Positions 14,101-29,100 of a stretch of 64,000 bases of DNA are shown here, in pieces. The position numbers and the translations under genes were made by a program. The notes beneath the pieces were generated by a model, which searched no databases, was not told where the DNA came from, and saw nothing but the letters and a program-made list of their open reading frames with translations. Position 1 is the first letter of the stretch, and each line of letters opens with the position of its first letter. Origin of the DNA: Trichuris trichiura (taxonomy: Eukaryota; Nematoda; Enoplea; Trichinellida; Trichuridae); contig JBAJFE010000037.1 of assembly GCA_037903355.1 (NCBI GenBank), forward strand, positions 1,240,001 to 1,304,000. The letters run 5' to 3'.

Positions 14101-17100
14101 GTTGACGTCGTACTGTTATCAACTTTTAACGACTGCCTGTAGAATTGCTGTACTTTACAGATTTACGCGGGAGACAAACCGATTGATTGGGTGGATAAGC
14201 TAGCATTGCTCGTGGTTCCAGTGCCGCCAGATAATGGAAGCGGCAATACCAGTCTCGTACCAGATGGTGAAGGTCGGTCGAAATTATTAGGATAAGCGTT
14301 TAGTTAAGTAAACCATTGTTCAGAAGCTTTTCGTAAACTAATAATCTCCACGTTAATCGATTGGACAAGCAAGAAGCATATCGACGATGCAATACTTATC
14401 AGGGAAATATTTAGCCTTCTTCTTCGACAGTATACGCGAATCGACGAGGTTAATATTGCAGAATAATAATTCATATTGACTTTGATTATTTTGCAGCTTA
14501 TGAAAGCTTTGAAAACAACCTATTGTATCCACGAGCGTAGCGTTGACGATGTACAACGTTTTATAAATCATCTCAGTCAGATACGTCGTTTGCTTTCCGT
14601 CCAGTTTGAAGCTGTTGACGAGGAGGTGCTGAAAGACAGTCTTTGGTGGGCATTTGCGTTTGGTTTTCCATTGCGTTCGTAACACGTTTTACCATGGACA
14701 GGCAGATGATGAACAACAAAGTATTTTTCCAGCATCCCGACCTTATGCGTTTGCTAAAGGTGCATGAAAATGTCATGACCATAATGGTAAATGTTCTCAG
14801 TCGAGCTCAGCAAGGAGATGCAGCTAATCGTCGGACTAAAGACGAAACAAATACTAATGGCAATGACTTTAAGGTACACGAATTTCCATTGTTTTTTGGT
14901 CGTAAACTGAGGACAAAACATTTTTTAGAATAGCATATCCGACCTGGTCGTTGCCTGTTGCAAATTCTTGTGCTTTATTTGTCGTTCATCGACAGCCAAT
15001 CAAGCGGCTATGTTTGAGCATCTACCATTCCTGCTTGACAACGCCACAATGTTATTGGCGAAGCCAAGTTTACGCGGTTCCGTACCATTGGATGTCGCCT
15101 ATTATTCATTCATGGATAATAGTGAACTCGCCTTGGCACTTAAAGAAGATGAACTCGAAAAAGTGGCATTCTACTTGTCAAGATGTGGTCTGCAGGTAAC
15201 GCCGTTCGTTATTTCCCCCAGGCTGAACACTGAGCGGTTCTAAATTCTGAGGCTTTCCTTTTAAGGCCAACGCAGCAATGGTAGCCAAAGGTTATCCCGA
15301 TATAGGATGGGATCCAGTTGAAGGCGAGCGTTACGTCGATTTTCTACGATTTTGCGTGTGGGTGAATGGTAAGTAAAAGTTTATCGTATGATCGAGACTT
15401 CCAAACTTGGTCAACCTCATTCTTTTGTGCTTCTCCTCTGTTGCTAATTGTCCACCCGTAAAAAATTAATATTTATTAAAAAAACTAAGAAGCTTTTTAA
15501 TTTTTTCAGTTCTTCATTACACGTATAAGTTCATTCTGACTTCCTTCCATCTCCTAGTGAAAGGGCTTTTCCATGTTTTTCCTTTTTCCTTAGGTGAATG
15601 CGTTGAAGAGAATGCAAATTTGGTTATTCGCCTTTTGATTCGCCGTCCTGAATGCCTTGGTCCAGCCCTCAAAGGACAAGGGGAAGGTCTCCTGAGAGCA
15701 TTCAAAGATGCAATCTCATTGTCTACGGAAATACACAATTTTAATTCGGGCAGAAATGTTAGAAATCGTTTTATGTTCGACATTACCAATTATCCCAATC
15801 CTGCCGACGAAAATGAAGATTACATAGATATGGGCGCAGCCATATTGGGCTTCTATTCCAGTCTTGTCGACTTGCTTGGCAAATGTGCGCCGGATCCATT
15901 GACGATAAAAAGTGGAAAGAGCGAATCACTTCGTTTGAGGTCTATTCTACGCTCGTTGACTTCTATGGATGATTTGGAAGGAATATTGGCTCTGCGATTT
16001 CTGCTACCAAATGTTTTTGCTTCCAATGAGGAAAGTACGAAGCGCCCAGCACTCTACTTGATGCTAATATCACTTTGGCATTGTAGGTCTTAAGGCGCCA
16101 TGCTACGGTCTGCTTCCGTTGCACAAGAGTTCAACTTTGCTCTTTTTGGAACGCGTTTACGGACTTGTTGATCGTGAAATGATGTTCCGTTTGCTGGAGC
16201 AAAGTTTCATTCATGATTTTCGAGCTGCCACCATCCTAGACCACGTACGAACCTTGTTGCTACGATTCTTTAAAACTATCCTGCTTTAGCCGAGCGTGGC
16301 TGAGTCAGATTTGGCACTGGCGCTCAATAGGTACCTGTGCGGCGCAGTTCTGCCTTTGTTGACCAATCATGCGCATTTCTTTGCCGAAGCTGACCATTAC
16401 AGTTCGTTAATGGATGCCACGTTGCATACGACATACAGAATGAGCAAAATACGTTCATTGACGAACAATCAACGATCAGCGGTCACTGACTTCCTGCTAG
16501 CCCTTACAAGGTTCGTACAGATTTCCTCACGACTTTCAGAAACATCTTTATGTTAATCCTTTCCCGTTATTATTTCTTACATTACCTTTTAGAGTTTTGA
16601 ATTTAAAAAATACTAATTCAAAAAGTATTCGATACTGTGACAGGGTAGAGAGAATAGCCTTTATGGTTGCTGTGCAGTCGAGGAGTATGGAAAATTTTCT
16701 ACTAACTTTGCGATTTATTATTGTAGTCAGAATGATACTTTTTCGATATTATGTCCGTCCTGTTTTTCTGTAGGGAAATAAATCCCTCTATGATGAGCCG
16801 ACTGCAACAAAAAGTGGTCAAGGACATATCATCACTTAACGAATATGCAATTGTTCCGCTGCAGGTATTTTGAAGCATGTACGCTATAGTTTATTGGTTG
16901 TTAGTTGCTTGTACATTCTTTCAGATCATGACGCAGCATTATGAGCATTTTAGTCGGCACTATGGCAGTTCAACCATCGAAGACGTTGCGAATGAAGAGC
17001 AGAAACGCCTTTCTATGCTCCTGTTTACAACAATTTTTGATTCGATGGGAAAAAGAGTAAGTAGCAAGCAACTTCATCTTCTCTGCGATTTCTTATGATT

Positions 17101-20100
17101 TCCTTGATTTCACGCTTCGCTTAAATAATAACTTAGCCTATAAGTTTGTTTTTTTATTCAAATAACTAAAACATTCTTATTTTCCAAATATTAAAGTTGT
17201 GCTTCAGATGTAGACATCGCGGCAACAATTCTTTCTTAACTCATTTAATTTATGAAATCGCAATGTTACTGTTAATTATCATTGCCGAAAATTCCGAACA
17301 ACTTTGTAACAGTAAAAAAGGTTGTTATTCCGTTTAAAGTTTAGCTCTTCGTGGCCTATTCGGTTAATCGACGGTTTGTACAATTCAGTTTCACGTAACA
17401 GGGTTTATTTTAACTAATAACCAGAACCTCAGCTTTTCCGTCAAAGGGAACGTTCCTAAACTGAGCTTAAAGACGAAGAAACCTTTCGAATTATTTTTTG
17501 CTTGTCGACTGACCGCTTAACAAAATCAAATCACGAGTTTACCTGCATTTTTAGCTTGCGTACTGTGGTTTTTTGCGGGTGACCAAGAATATAACCTAAC
17601 GGTGTATTCGATCATATTTTTTTCAAAATATGTTTTCTTTAACTCGCGTGCTTCAAAGAGAGAGCTCTCATGGGGTGAAGAAAGTGGTATACAGGTTGGA
17701 CTGCAAACTGAGAAAAACGCTTCTGCTTAGAGAAACAGTAATTGTGTCATGTAACAACGGTATTGCTTCTTTTATTATAATAAAACGAAGCTTTATAGAG
17801 ATTTGAAATCTAGTCAGGCATTTATTGAAATCGGTTAGGCACAAGTTAGCCGCGTTGTGTAGTTTAGTTAGGATAGATAGTATGTTTCTAGATTGTACCA
17901 CTTGCCTATTGCGGCATCGAATTGAAAATTGTTCTCGTGCCATTTACTGAAGCAGTCTGTTACTGCTTATTGGAATTTTAATAAAATACAACCTCATTTA
18001 AATAGGCGTTCGATCAAGAATTATTCGCCAGAGCTCTTCCCTGTTTGGCAGCGATAGCTTCAGCCCTTTCGCCGGACTATGCCGCGAGCTCCCCTGACCG
18101 AGATGAACCGCATACACCGTCTGCAGACGACGCTGATAGAGAAACTGTATGGAAACCGGTGCCGGTCGATGTTTCCCACGTACAACTAAGCTCAGGATTG
18201 CAAAACTTAGTTCTTCTTTTCGCTCAGCACTTTCACGACTCCTGGGCTAGTCGCAAGGTAAGAAGATATCCTTGACTTTGACTAGTGTCAGCTTACAAAC
18301 TTTTCAGTTGGAAAAAGGATGGAAGTACGGTGAGACTTACAGCCGACTCAACCTGACGCATCCTCGACTCCGACCCTTCGGGATGCTTAAGGAATTTGTA
18401 AGTTGCCTAACATTTTAGCTTTCCTAAAACAACCCTTTGCGATTTTTGCTATTAGGAGCAAACTTTTTACAAAGAACGTTGTGCTGAATGCATGAGAGCC
18501 ATGCTTGCCATGGGCTATGTCATCGAAGAAGAAAATCCCGTGCCGCCGACTAAACCTGCAACGCAGCAGATCACTCCAAGGGGTTCGATCATATTTTCTC
18601 CACAACCCGTTGACTTATCCAACATGTCGTTGTCTGAGGAGTTGTCTGAATTGGCGGAAAAGGTGGCCCAAAATTCACACCTTCTTTGGGTTGCCAAAGC
18701 TATCGACGATCTCAACGTTTCAAGTATAGTCCTTTCCTGTCTTAGTAGATTTTTTATTGCATTACTTTCAGATTCGGGGATTATCGTGCAGCTTGTTCCA
18801 TGGGATATCTTAACAGACACCGAACGGCGCAAGCACAGATTTCGCGCCCAGGAAATATTAAAGTTTCTACAGTACAGCGGATGCCGTATTAAAAGGTCTT
18901 CTTTTGAGTTTATTTTCTCTTTTCTATCTCTATTTGCCCAAACTTTATTTCAGTCCGCTCCCTTCGGGAGGAAGTCAGGGGCAGCAAAGCTTGATGACGC
19001 AGAGTGGACATCGCTCTGCAAAAACTAGATTTGCTTATAGTTTAATGGAAAAAATGCTTTTGTACATTGAAAGCGCTGCTTTGAAGATGGAAGTGGTGAA
19101 GGGTAGCAAGCGCTTTTCGCGAGGAAGCAGCTGCACGCTGGCTAGCGAAGACGTAAAATTTTTCAGCAAGGTTTGCCTTCCCTTTTCTCTTTTACTGCTT
19201 AGATCGATCTGAATTAATCTTGTTCAGGTGCTGCTACCCTTACTTGAAGCCTATTTCCGATCCCATCGTAATTATTTCATAGCTACTGGCAGCGGCGTTG
19301 GCATCGCATCTATGATGGAGAAAGAAATCGTAGTCAAGTAACGTTAATTTTTTTTGCTTAGGCCTGCCCGTAATACTCCAATTGCCTTTGACTTATTTTG
19401 CAACATGTTCCCTTACGATATCCGTAAATGCAATGTCTCTTTTCCTTCAGCTTATTCCACCGTTTAATGTCATCGCTGAGAAGAAGGTTGGCCGCATTTG
19501 GCTGCAATATACGAACTACCGTGCGTTGCCTGCAAGTACTGATTAGCGCAATCGACTTCAAGTATGGAAAAACTTTTCCGTTTTTGCTTTTGTCAGCTGA
19601 ATCGTGTTTAAGATCTTTGGTGAAGGCGAATTCTGACTCTTTGCGCACTTGCACACAAGTTTTATTTACCTACGTGGTCGGCGATTTGACAAACATAGTT
19701 AAAAGCATTCGCAAGGAGGGCAGATACGCAGAAATAAGGGGGAAAACGTTGCCTTGCACGTCCGGTCTTGTATACCTTAACGAGGTGATTTTGCCAGTAC
19801 TCAGCACGTTGTTCAATCACTTGGCTCAGCAAGGTCATGGCCCAGACTTTTTAGGTAAGAGTACGCCCAATCACCACTGAGCTGTAGAATTCAAATTTCT
19901 TTTTCAGTCAATGATATCCAACTGTCATCGTATAAGATTGCTGACTCTCTTTACGCGCTCAGTTCTCTCGAATCCCCAACCAGGAAATCAATAAAGTTGG
20001 AGTTGGAAAGGTAAGAGCTTCTATTTATTGCTTTAAAATTTTGTTGTTCAACACTTTAGGCATCGATCATTTATTGGTCAATGCCTGAGCGCGTTTGCCT

Positions 20101-23100
20101 GCTGCTTTCCAGTTGCTTTTTTGGAACCTGAGTTCAATGAGGTCAATAAGTTCTCCATCTTAACCCATCTCGACCAAACGTCACAATCAAAAGGTACAGT
20201 GCTGCTGCACTTTTCTTTTTTTTAATTTATTGTTTCGCCTGCTGACTCCGTTTTTCAGAACTTTTAAGCTCCATCACCGCTGACATACCGTCTTTGGATA
20301 AAGTTTTAACCGATATTGAACACTTGTCTCAGTCCGGTGGCAATTATCAAGATGCACCGGCTATTTTTGACGTCCACGTGCCAACGTTGTGCAGCTACTT
20401 TAGCTCTTGGTGGCAGCACGGACCTAACGGGACTCCTGCAGAGTACGCGCAATTTTAGCATTTGTACCTTGGGCTCACTTACATCCTTTAAGCAAACCAA
20501 TAACCAGCGTTTCAAGCGAATTGGTCAATCGGCTGTTCTTTGCATGTGCAAAGCTCATCTGCGATCACATTGGGGTTCAGAATGCTAATTGGGTTTGCCA
20601 CGTAGCTCGTAAGCGCAACTTCTCCAATGCACATTATTATTTCGATATTACTTTTGCTCTAAATCATAAGCAATAAAGTGAAATAGAAAACGATGTTTGT
20701 AGTTTTCCTCTACAAGCAAGAAGTGTACGTCATTAACACAAATATTTAGGATAACTGCGGAGCAGGCTATATTATTTCACATTTTAATTTTTTAAGTTCT
20801 TCTCCACCGCATTCCAATTTTTTTTACTCAGTTTCGTCGGTTAAGTGTTCCACGCTCACACTGTGACTCTGCTGACTATCCTATTTTATTTTGCTTTAAG
20901 CCTAAGCCTAAACATAAGGCCTAAGTAAGAGCAGAACAGAACATCCGGCACGCTTAGCTGAAAGTAATCTGCATTTCTCGAATGAGTGTCTAACAGACCA
21001 GATTTGTTTTAACTATATGGTTTACGGTCTGTTTTTGTATTAAAACCGTCTGTTTTAGCGTTCATTCAACCAATGATTAGCTACGTGACCGCCGAACCTG
21101 TTAAGGATTGCCTTCTGCCTATGACGGAAAAGATAAAAGAAAAAGCGAATGAAGCTTTTAGAGAAGAGGAGCGACAACGAACCCATCCTGAAATGATTGA
21201 CGAAGCTGTTGTCATCGAGGCAAGTGAAATTAGCCAGCTGCTATGAAAATCTGTGCTGTTCTTAAATTTTAATGAAAATTTTTTATTCAGCTTCATTCCG
21301 TCCTGGTGCGCGACATATATGCCGTTTTTCCTCTGATAATCAAATTCACTGACCTGCACAGGTACGTGATCATTGAAAGCGTTTCTTAAGCATATCCGTC
21401 TTCTTTTGGTATACAATGCTGGCGCTAATGAAGTTCGCCGCCATTCCTTCAAGTACCATTACTGTAGGGGTAAAAGTAGGACGAAGAATGAGGATGAGTA
21501 TTATTTCTCGGGGCTATTGTAGTCAATGTTGGCTTCATTTGCTGAAATACCGAAAGTAGAGTACGGATTATAAACTTAGTCTTCGCATAGAGCTAATGAT
21601 TTTTGTGAACGTGTACTGTTTACAGATTTTTTAAGAGGGACATTTCTCCGCAGTTTGACTGTATTCCAGACTTCTTCCACCCTGATGGACATTGATCCCC
21701 TTTTCACTGTTGGTAGTTGTCCTGGAAAGCAGCTTTATCTATCGAAACATTATGTGCTCCATTTGAAAGCAGTATTTGGAATGGTTAAGTTATTCTTATT
21801 AGGCTGTGTTTCATCATGACGTCAATAATGTAGCCGCCGGTTCCGGTAATGAGGCAGAAATAAGTATGAATACGGGAAAATCGATATACGAATACCCATA
21901 TTACTGAATAGGAAGAAATACTCAAATTGCTGTCGAATGGGCAAGTTCTTGAGTAGGGAGGAACCTTGAACAAACCAAAATCCCGAAAGTTAAATTTTAG
22001 CTATGCTTCGAAAGCCAGGATAGCTAAACGCTTACATCAGGTGGTCCTATTGTGGTTGTGTATTCTTAGCTGCTGAATGGAGGATGCTTTTCTACCATGG
22101 AGATGTCTTTGTATTGCGGTTTTGCTTTCCTTGCACCTCTGTATGCGCTTTGAGGCTCTTTAACTCTCTTTATTTAATAACTATAACCACAGTACAACTG
22201 CAATAGGATTATATGAGGTAAGCGCTTAGCCATCTGGACTTCTATGCGGTACCTGAAACTTGACTTTCGAAATTCCGATTCACCCAAAGCTCCTTTCTGT
22301 TCAGGGGTTTCCGTTAGGCAGCATCAATATTCGTGATTTCGGCTATTCGGGATTCCAAGTTTCTGTTTTCTTCAAGTCTTCTAAACTTTATGATATGAGG
22401 CAAGGTTAAAGGATAGTTACTGCTCGCAAAATTGTTTAACGTAATTTGAAGTAGCGTTCGAATGTCAAGCTAATGTTATCGATGTTGATTATTTTGTTTT
22501 TAGAGCTCGTTGGTTGAAGAACCCTTCTTGGGAAACGAATAGTCTTTACGAGAATGTAGCATTCATTTTCAAAATATGGTCAGTATCTCAGGTACGCTCT
22601 GTTTGCTACTTCACTCTTTCATTTCTTTTAACTTTTTGCAGAACATGAAACGGGAAGAACTCAACTTCATTACGCAATTAGACGCTGATACTTTCATTGG
22701 CGGTTCGGATCTGAAAACAGGCAAAGCCGCAATAGCAATACGAAAGAAGAAACGGCGCGAAGGCAAAAAGCGAGAGAAGGAAACGAACAGCATTGTCGTC
22801 GCTTGTTTGAAACGTCTGTTGCCCGTTGGACTGAACGTATTTGGTGGGCGTGAACTGGAACTACTGCAAAAAATCAAAGAAAAACACTTAAAGGTAACAA
22901 CAGCTAATTTAATGTATACCCTTTTTAGGCGCTATATTTCATCTTTGTGCCATCAGTAGTTGTAACGGTTACTGTTGTCTTTTTGACGAACTGTCGGTTT
23001 AGAGAGAGCCGGAAGAACGGATAAAAGAATTTATTCGCTCTAGCTTGTCGGTGCCTGATAAGGTAGGACTGAAATGAAAAAAAGTGCCTTTCCAAGCTTC

Positions 23101-26100
23101 GTAAAATCATAGGAGGACATGTTTGACAAAAGCTACTGGCAACGTCAACTGTATCACAAAATTGGCAAAGCTCAAATGTTGGGCATCAGCTCAATGAATC
23201 AAGAGGCAGTTTTGGAAGTAATTACATCCATGGGTCTCACACTTTACAACCTGCACACGGTACGTATGTGGACCCATTTTTTGTTTAATTTTCAATGAAA
23301 ATGTGTCGCTAAATTATTAATATTCCTCTTTAGGTGGAGCATCCTCAGACAGATTTGGCCGGCGCTTGGCGAAAAATTTTATCCTCACAACGAAAGCGGG
23401 CTGTAGTAGCTTGCTTTAGAATGGTCGCTTTGCACAGTATACCACGGTTTGTCTTCAGTTTTAAAGCTATTGGCGTAGTATATGCATTCTTTACTTTTTA
23501 AAGGCATCGTTGCATTAACATCTTCCTTCCCGCTTACGCTGAAAAGTGGATGGAGGATGAAAATATGGATAGAGACCTGTTGATCTGTGATCTTGCTGTA
23601 AGCATTCGCATCTTCTTTAATTGCCATTGATTGGCTATTCTTGCATTATATATTCAGGATTTTGTTGAAAAAGGTGCAAGCGTTAAACGAACTAAAGATG
23701 AGGTAGAAGAAGAAGATCTGCAAATGCCAGATTCGCTCAGTCAACTTATCCAGTGCTTCCAGCGCGCTGCCACTGCAGAACGAAAGCAGCTCGTTACTAT
23801 CGAACGGGATGAACTTTATAAGGAGTTTGTGAGAGTTATGGCTATCAGTATTCACATAGGAGAAGAGGAGGAAGATAGTAACGCTGACGAAGCTGTTAAC
23901 ATGGAAGTAAGTAAACACTGACAACATAGCTTCAATTCATTGCCCATTTACCTTATTTGATGAAATTTAGTTTTCCTTAATTGATAATTTGGCGCGAATA
24001 GAAAATACGTTCGAAAAGTGCATTCTTTCACACTGATGCTTTTAGGCGCAGGAATTGGAAAAGCAAGAGCTCAGGCATCAGCAAGCTCGCCTTGCCGACC
24101 GCGGCGCCGCCGTGATGGTCTTAATGTACCTATCAGCTTGCCATGGCGAGCCAAATGAAATGGTCGACGGGACGTTACAGTTGGGAATTCACATTTTGAA
24201 TGGTGGCAACAGTATGGTGCAAGACATGATGTTGGCATATCTGCAGGATAAAAAAGACGTTAGCTTTTTCTCCTCAATTGCCGGACTGATGAATAGAGGA
24301 AGGTAAGTAAATAAAAGTTTCAGCTTACCGAAAAAAATCTATTTCTCAATATTAAGCCCATTAATTGAATTAAAAATTTGTCAGTTGCTCAAATAAGGCA
24401 CTCGTTAAAATGGGAAGTACGCATTTGCGTAGTTCAGGGGAAGCAATTTCATTACGGTAGCTCATAAAGTGTTGTTAGGTTGGAAATAGCTTTTGCGTTT
24501 TTTATTGCCCACGATGTTCGAGCTTTTGATTTTTGCGATTTTTTCAGCGTGCTGAATTTGGAAATTTTCGAACGTCAAATCAAGGCTGAGGGTCTCGGTA
24601 TGGGTGCTGAGCTATCCTTAGGCGATCACCAGAACTTAAATGATGCCGAGTTCATTTGCACTTTGTTCCGTTTCATACAGCTCACCTGCGAGGGACACAA
24701 CTCAGGTTCGTAGTTTTATTAATATTATTGGCTTAACTGTAACGCTTTCATTACCATTGACTAAGCACTTCTTTGAAGTTACCAAAACCATATCTAAGTA
24801 GCACGATGACGGTTCGATGGACATGAATGTGCCGCCTATTTTTTTATGTGTATATGGTTCGCGTGACTTTGTATTGGTTACATGTAATATCTAATAAGTT
24901 TGTAGTAAAATATTTCTTCGGAGGATTACATTTTAAAATAGGAACGTTTACTTCTAAATTTTCACTTGCCCACTTTTCAGAATTTCAAAATTACCTACGT
25001 AACCAACCGGGCAATACTACCAGCGTAAATTTAATTATTTGCACAGTCGACTATCTGCTCCGTCTGCAAGAATCTATAATGGACTTCTACTGGCATTACT
25101 TCAGCAAAGAATTGGTGGATGAAGCAGGCAAAGCAAACTTTCTAAGAGCACTTTCTGTTTGCAGTCAGGTGTTCAATACTTTGACAGAATCAGTGCAGGT
25201 AATTGTTGCGCATTCTTTAAAACTCTAGAAAATTTAGGTTGTTTAATCGTTTTCCCAGTTAGCAGTTCCGTAATTGGGTAGTTTTAATTTCCTTTTGTTG
25301 CCAGGGTCCCTGCGTGGGAAATCAGATGGCTTTAGCAAACAGTCGTCTGTGGGACGCCATAAATGGCTTTTTCTTTCTGTTCGCCAATATGATGGACAAG
25401 TTGAGCAAAAATCACACGCAGCTCGAACTGCTAAGAGAATTTCTCAGCTTGCAGAAAGATATGATCGTCTTAATGCTCAGCATGTTGGAAGGTAGATAAC
25501 GATGTGGCGTGACAATCACTTTTTTGCGGCTCATTCATTTACGTTACAGGGAATGTGCTTAACGGTTCCATTGGAAAACAGATGGTCGACACGCTGGCGG
25601 AGTCTCAGCAAAATGTTCAGCTGATTTTGAAATTTTTTGACATGTTTTTGAAATTGAAAGATTTGACCACAAGTCAGGCGTTTCAAGAATTCGACCTCAA
25701 CAAGGATGGTTGGATTTCTCCGAAAGAATTTCAGCGCGCCATGGAGGGCCAGAAGATGTACTCCATTGAAGAAATCAACTATTTAATGATGTGCACTGAT
25801 GTTAACAACGACGGAAAAATAGATTACATGGAATTCACGGAACGTTTTCACAATCCCGCCAAGGACATTGGTGAGCCTCTAGTTGCCTTGCCTACAAGTT
25901 TATGTGGCATCACGCTTTTTAAGGCTTCAATTTGGCCGTCTTGTTAACAAATTTAAAGGAGCACATTGTCGGCGACAATCGGCTGGATGTCATTTTGCAA
26001 ACGGCCAGCTCAATGTGCGACTATTTCGATCCATTTTTGGGTCGTATTGAAATAATGGGTTCCAATAAGCGCGTAGAGAAAGTCTACTTTGAAATTAAGG

Positions 26101-29100
26101 AAGAATGGTTAGAACAGTTTAACAAACCTCAGATTAAAGTGAGAAGAAGCCGCTTTCCTCTTATTGCGTCAATGTACTAAAACTGCTCTCTTTCCCGTTT
26201 GCAGCAGTCGAAAAAGGACTTTCTCTTCAACGTGCTCCAAGACGACGGTGGTCAGCAGGGAAAATTGGAGGCCTTTGTCAATTTTTGCGAAGATACAATT
26301 TTTGAGGTACCTTCTAATCTGGTGCAATTCACAATCCCGAAAGACCCAAATCCCGAATCATAAGATTTGATGCCTTTTCCTTATTCCTCAGACTAGAAAA
26401 GTGGAGAATGGTGACGCATGTATAGTCCTTTTGTTTAGATTTAGATTCAAGTGGAGTATACGAGCAGTGAGGAATAGGAATAGACACTGAAGTTTGGTGA
26501 TTCGGGATCTCATTGTGAACCACTTCTAATTATTATTTGATTCATAGTTTCACGTACACGGGGGTTTAGCTGAACGAATTCTTTTTTCATGAGGCTGTTT
26601 ATAGGCTGTTTGTGTTAAAATTGCGTTTAATTGTAGATGTCCCATGCAGCCGAGATCAGTTCTGAAGACAAGGATTCAAGGGTAGAAAGGGCCAAAAGGC
26701 AGCGAGAAATCTTTACAGGGCAAACGGAGCGCCACGACACGTATTTTCTTTCTGTTTTTCTCCCACGCTAAAACGGAATGTGCATCTTTAAGGATATCTC
26801 CTTACGACATTGTCTCTCTTGTTTTTCAAAAGCTGTTCTTCTTCATCCACCTATGCTACACGTCTTGCCGCCCGTCTCAATTAGTCAAAACGAAAAACCA
26901 ATTGCGAGATTCAATAGCTTCGATGACATACGGACAATTGTTTCTCTCAGTATGCCGCATCTCTTTCAAACTCGTTTTCATGCTCGCTTGGTTGACATAC
27001 TTAATCCTCTCTACGCTCCTCCGTTTTATCTACTTTATGATGGGCGGATCCAAGGAGGACGACTACGTTGCGCTGAAATCTTTACCTGAGCCGCCGGCTT
27101 CGCGTTCATTGAATCGTCAACGAAGCTTCATATCGCTTTTGCCGGATATTGAAAAATCTGACGTGCATAAGTATGAAGCTTTTGGACTTCAGCTATCTCA
27201 GGGTACGACGGAAGTTGAGGCGGCAAATTTGGCTACCGACCATGAAGCGAGCAAAGCTTCGTTTTCATTCTACATTGGCGGAAGTTTTCCCGCAAAGTCG
27301 AAATTGGGCTCTCCAACGGACGATGCGCAACAAGCTTATAGCGACGCCCCTTTTGGGTAAAATGCTGGCTGAATTATCCGGAGCTTAATTGCCTGAAAAT
27401 GCTTGCAGCTCCGGATCGCAGAAGTCATTCGAGCAAGATGACAAGGTTAGGTTTCAGGCAACCGCCTATGAGCCAAAAATTGCTGATGTTGCGCCCAAGT
27501 CTCGCGGCTCAATATTCGTACGTATCTCTTCCATTTCTACGCGTTCGTATTCCGTATTGATCCATTTTCAGAATGTGCTGGCTCGCAATTTCTACGTTTT
27601 AAAGTATATCACTCTCGCACTGGCATTTCTAATAAATGCCATACTTTTGTTTTATCGAGTAAGTTTTCTAATATCGTACATTCTTTATGGTTTCTCCACA
27701 ATTGATTCTCGAGCTTCTCTTTTCGGCGGATCTTTTTCTGAAGCATTAAGTCGGCCTTGTTTTTAGGTCAGTGTTAACACCGCTGAGATCAGCGATTCGT
27801 TTGCTGCTCAATCGGAATCCGGAAATACCACTTCTTCTGAGGTGGAAGTTGAGGAAGAGCTGAGCATTCATGAAAATTACTATTACTTGACTCACGTGCT
27901 AAAGTGTTTGTCGGTCGGCCATTGCCTCGTTTCGTTGGCGCTGTTAATAGCTTATTACCAGCTGAAGGTGAGTTCCAATTTTGCTATATTGCTTTCAGCG
28001 TTTAAAAGGGGCAGTATGCAACTTTACTTGAAAATATTGCGTTGATACTTCGTGCTTAAAATTATTTCATCTGAGAATAATTAGAATATCTGCAAGTATT
28101 GTAATGTAACTTGGATTTTGTAATGAAAGAATTTGTGGCTGCAGGTTCCTTTAATAATTTTCAAACGTGAGAAACAAGTGGCAAGAAAACTGGAGTTCGA
28201 AGGTATGTGGATAACAGAAATGCCTTCTGAAGATGCGGTATCTGGAAAGTGGGACAGCATGGTCATCTCCTCAGCGTGCGTTATTCATTGCGAGTGAATG
28301 GCTGGTTTCATTGTTGACTAGTTTAGGACGTTCCCGGAAAAGTACTGGGATAAGTTCGTTAAGAGAAAAGTTGTGGAAAAGTATCAAGATCAATTCGATA
28401 TAGAGGAGCTGCATAGACTGCTTGGCTTAGACAAGCAGGCACTGGAGAACGCCGGCAATTCCGGGTACGCATCCTACTATTCGTTTCAACAATTCAACGT
28501 CACATTATTAGGTCGCGGTCAGTTGATTGGCGTTATCAGATGTGGAAGGTTGGAGTAATCTTTGCTGATGGAGTAAGTAGGCGCCTAAGCCTTTTTGCCA
28601 GTATTGATCGTAGCAACTTTTTTTGTGCACCAAAAATCAGGATATAATTTTTTTTCAGCCCCTTAATCGCTTCTTTATTTCAGTCTTTCCAATACTTGAT
28701 GATGTACTTATTCTTTTCCGCCGTTGGCATATGGAACCCTTTCTTCTACGCTGGTCATCTCATTGACGTAGTCTTTTCGTTTCCTATGCTGCAAACAATT
28801 CTGAAATCTGTAACGCATAACGGGAAGCAGGTATTTGTGCGTCAAATCTGCTAATACTTTAAATGTTATTGTTTCAGCTTATTCTTACCGTCATGATGGT
28901 TGTTGTCGTAGTTTACATGTACACAGTACTTGCTTTTAACTTTTTCCGCAAATTCTACGTTCAAGACGAAGATGGGCAAGAGACGGATAGTAAATGCAAC
29001 AACATGATTACGGTAAGTTTTTCCCACTTCCCACTTTATTAAAACTTTAAAAATTTTATAATCTTTTTCTCATGTACGTTTTCTGTGCAGTAGGAGACCA

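Noticed and set aside
19562..19597. Possible mini-intron in RyR exon 55 (GTATGG...TGTCAG)
   Set aside because: At about 35 bp it is shorter than any supported intron here, and its removal creates a stop codon; the exon reads through in frame.
20443..20458. In-frame TAG in RyR after exon 58, suggesting a pseudogene
   Set aside because: A normal 50 bp intron (20443-20492) removes the stop and restores the conserved frame.
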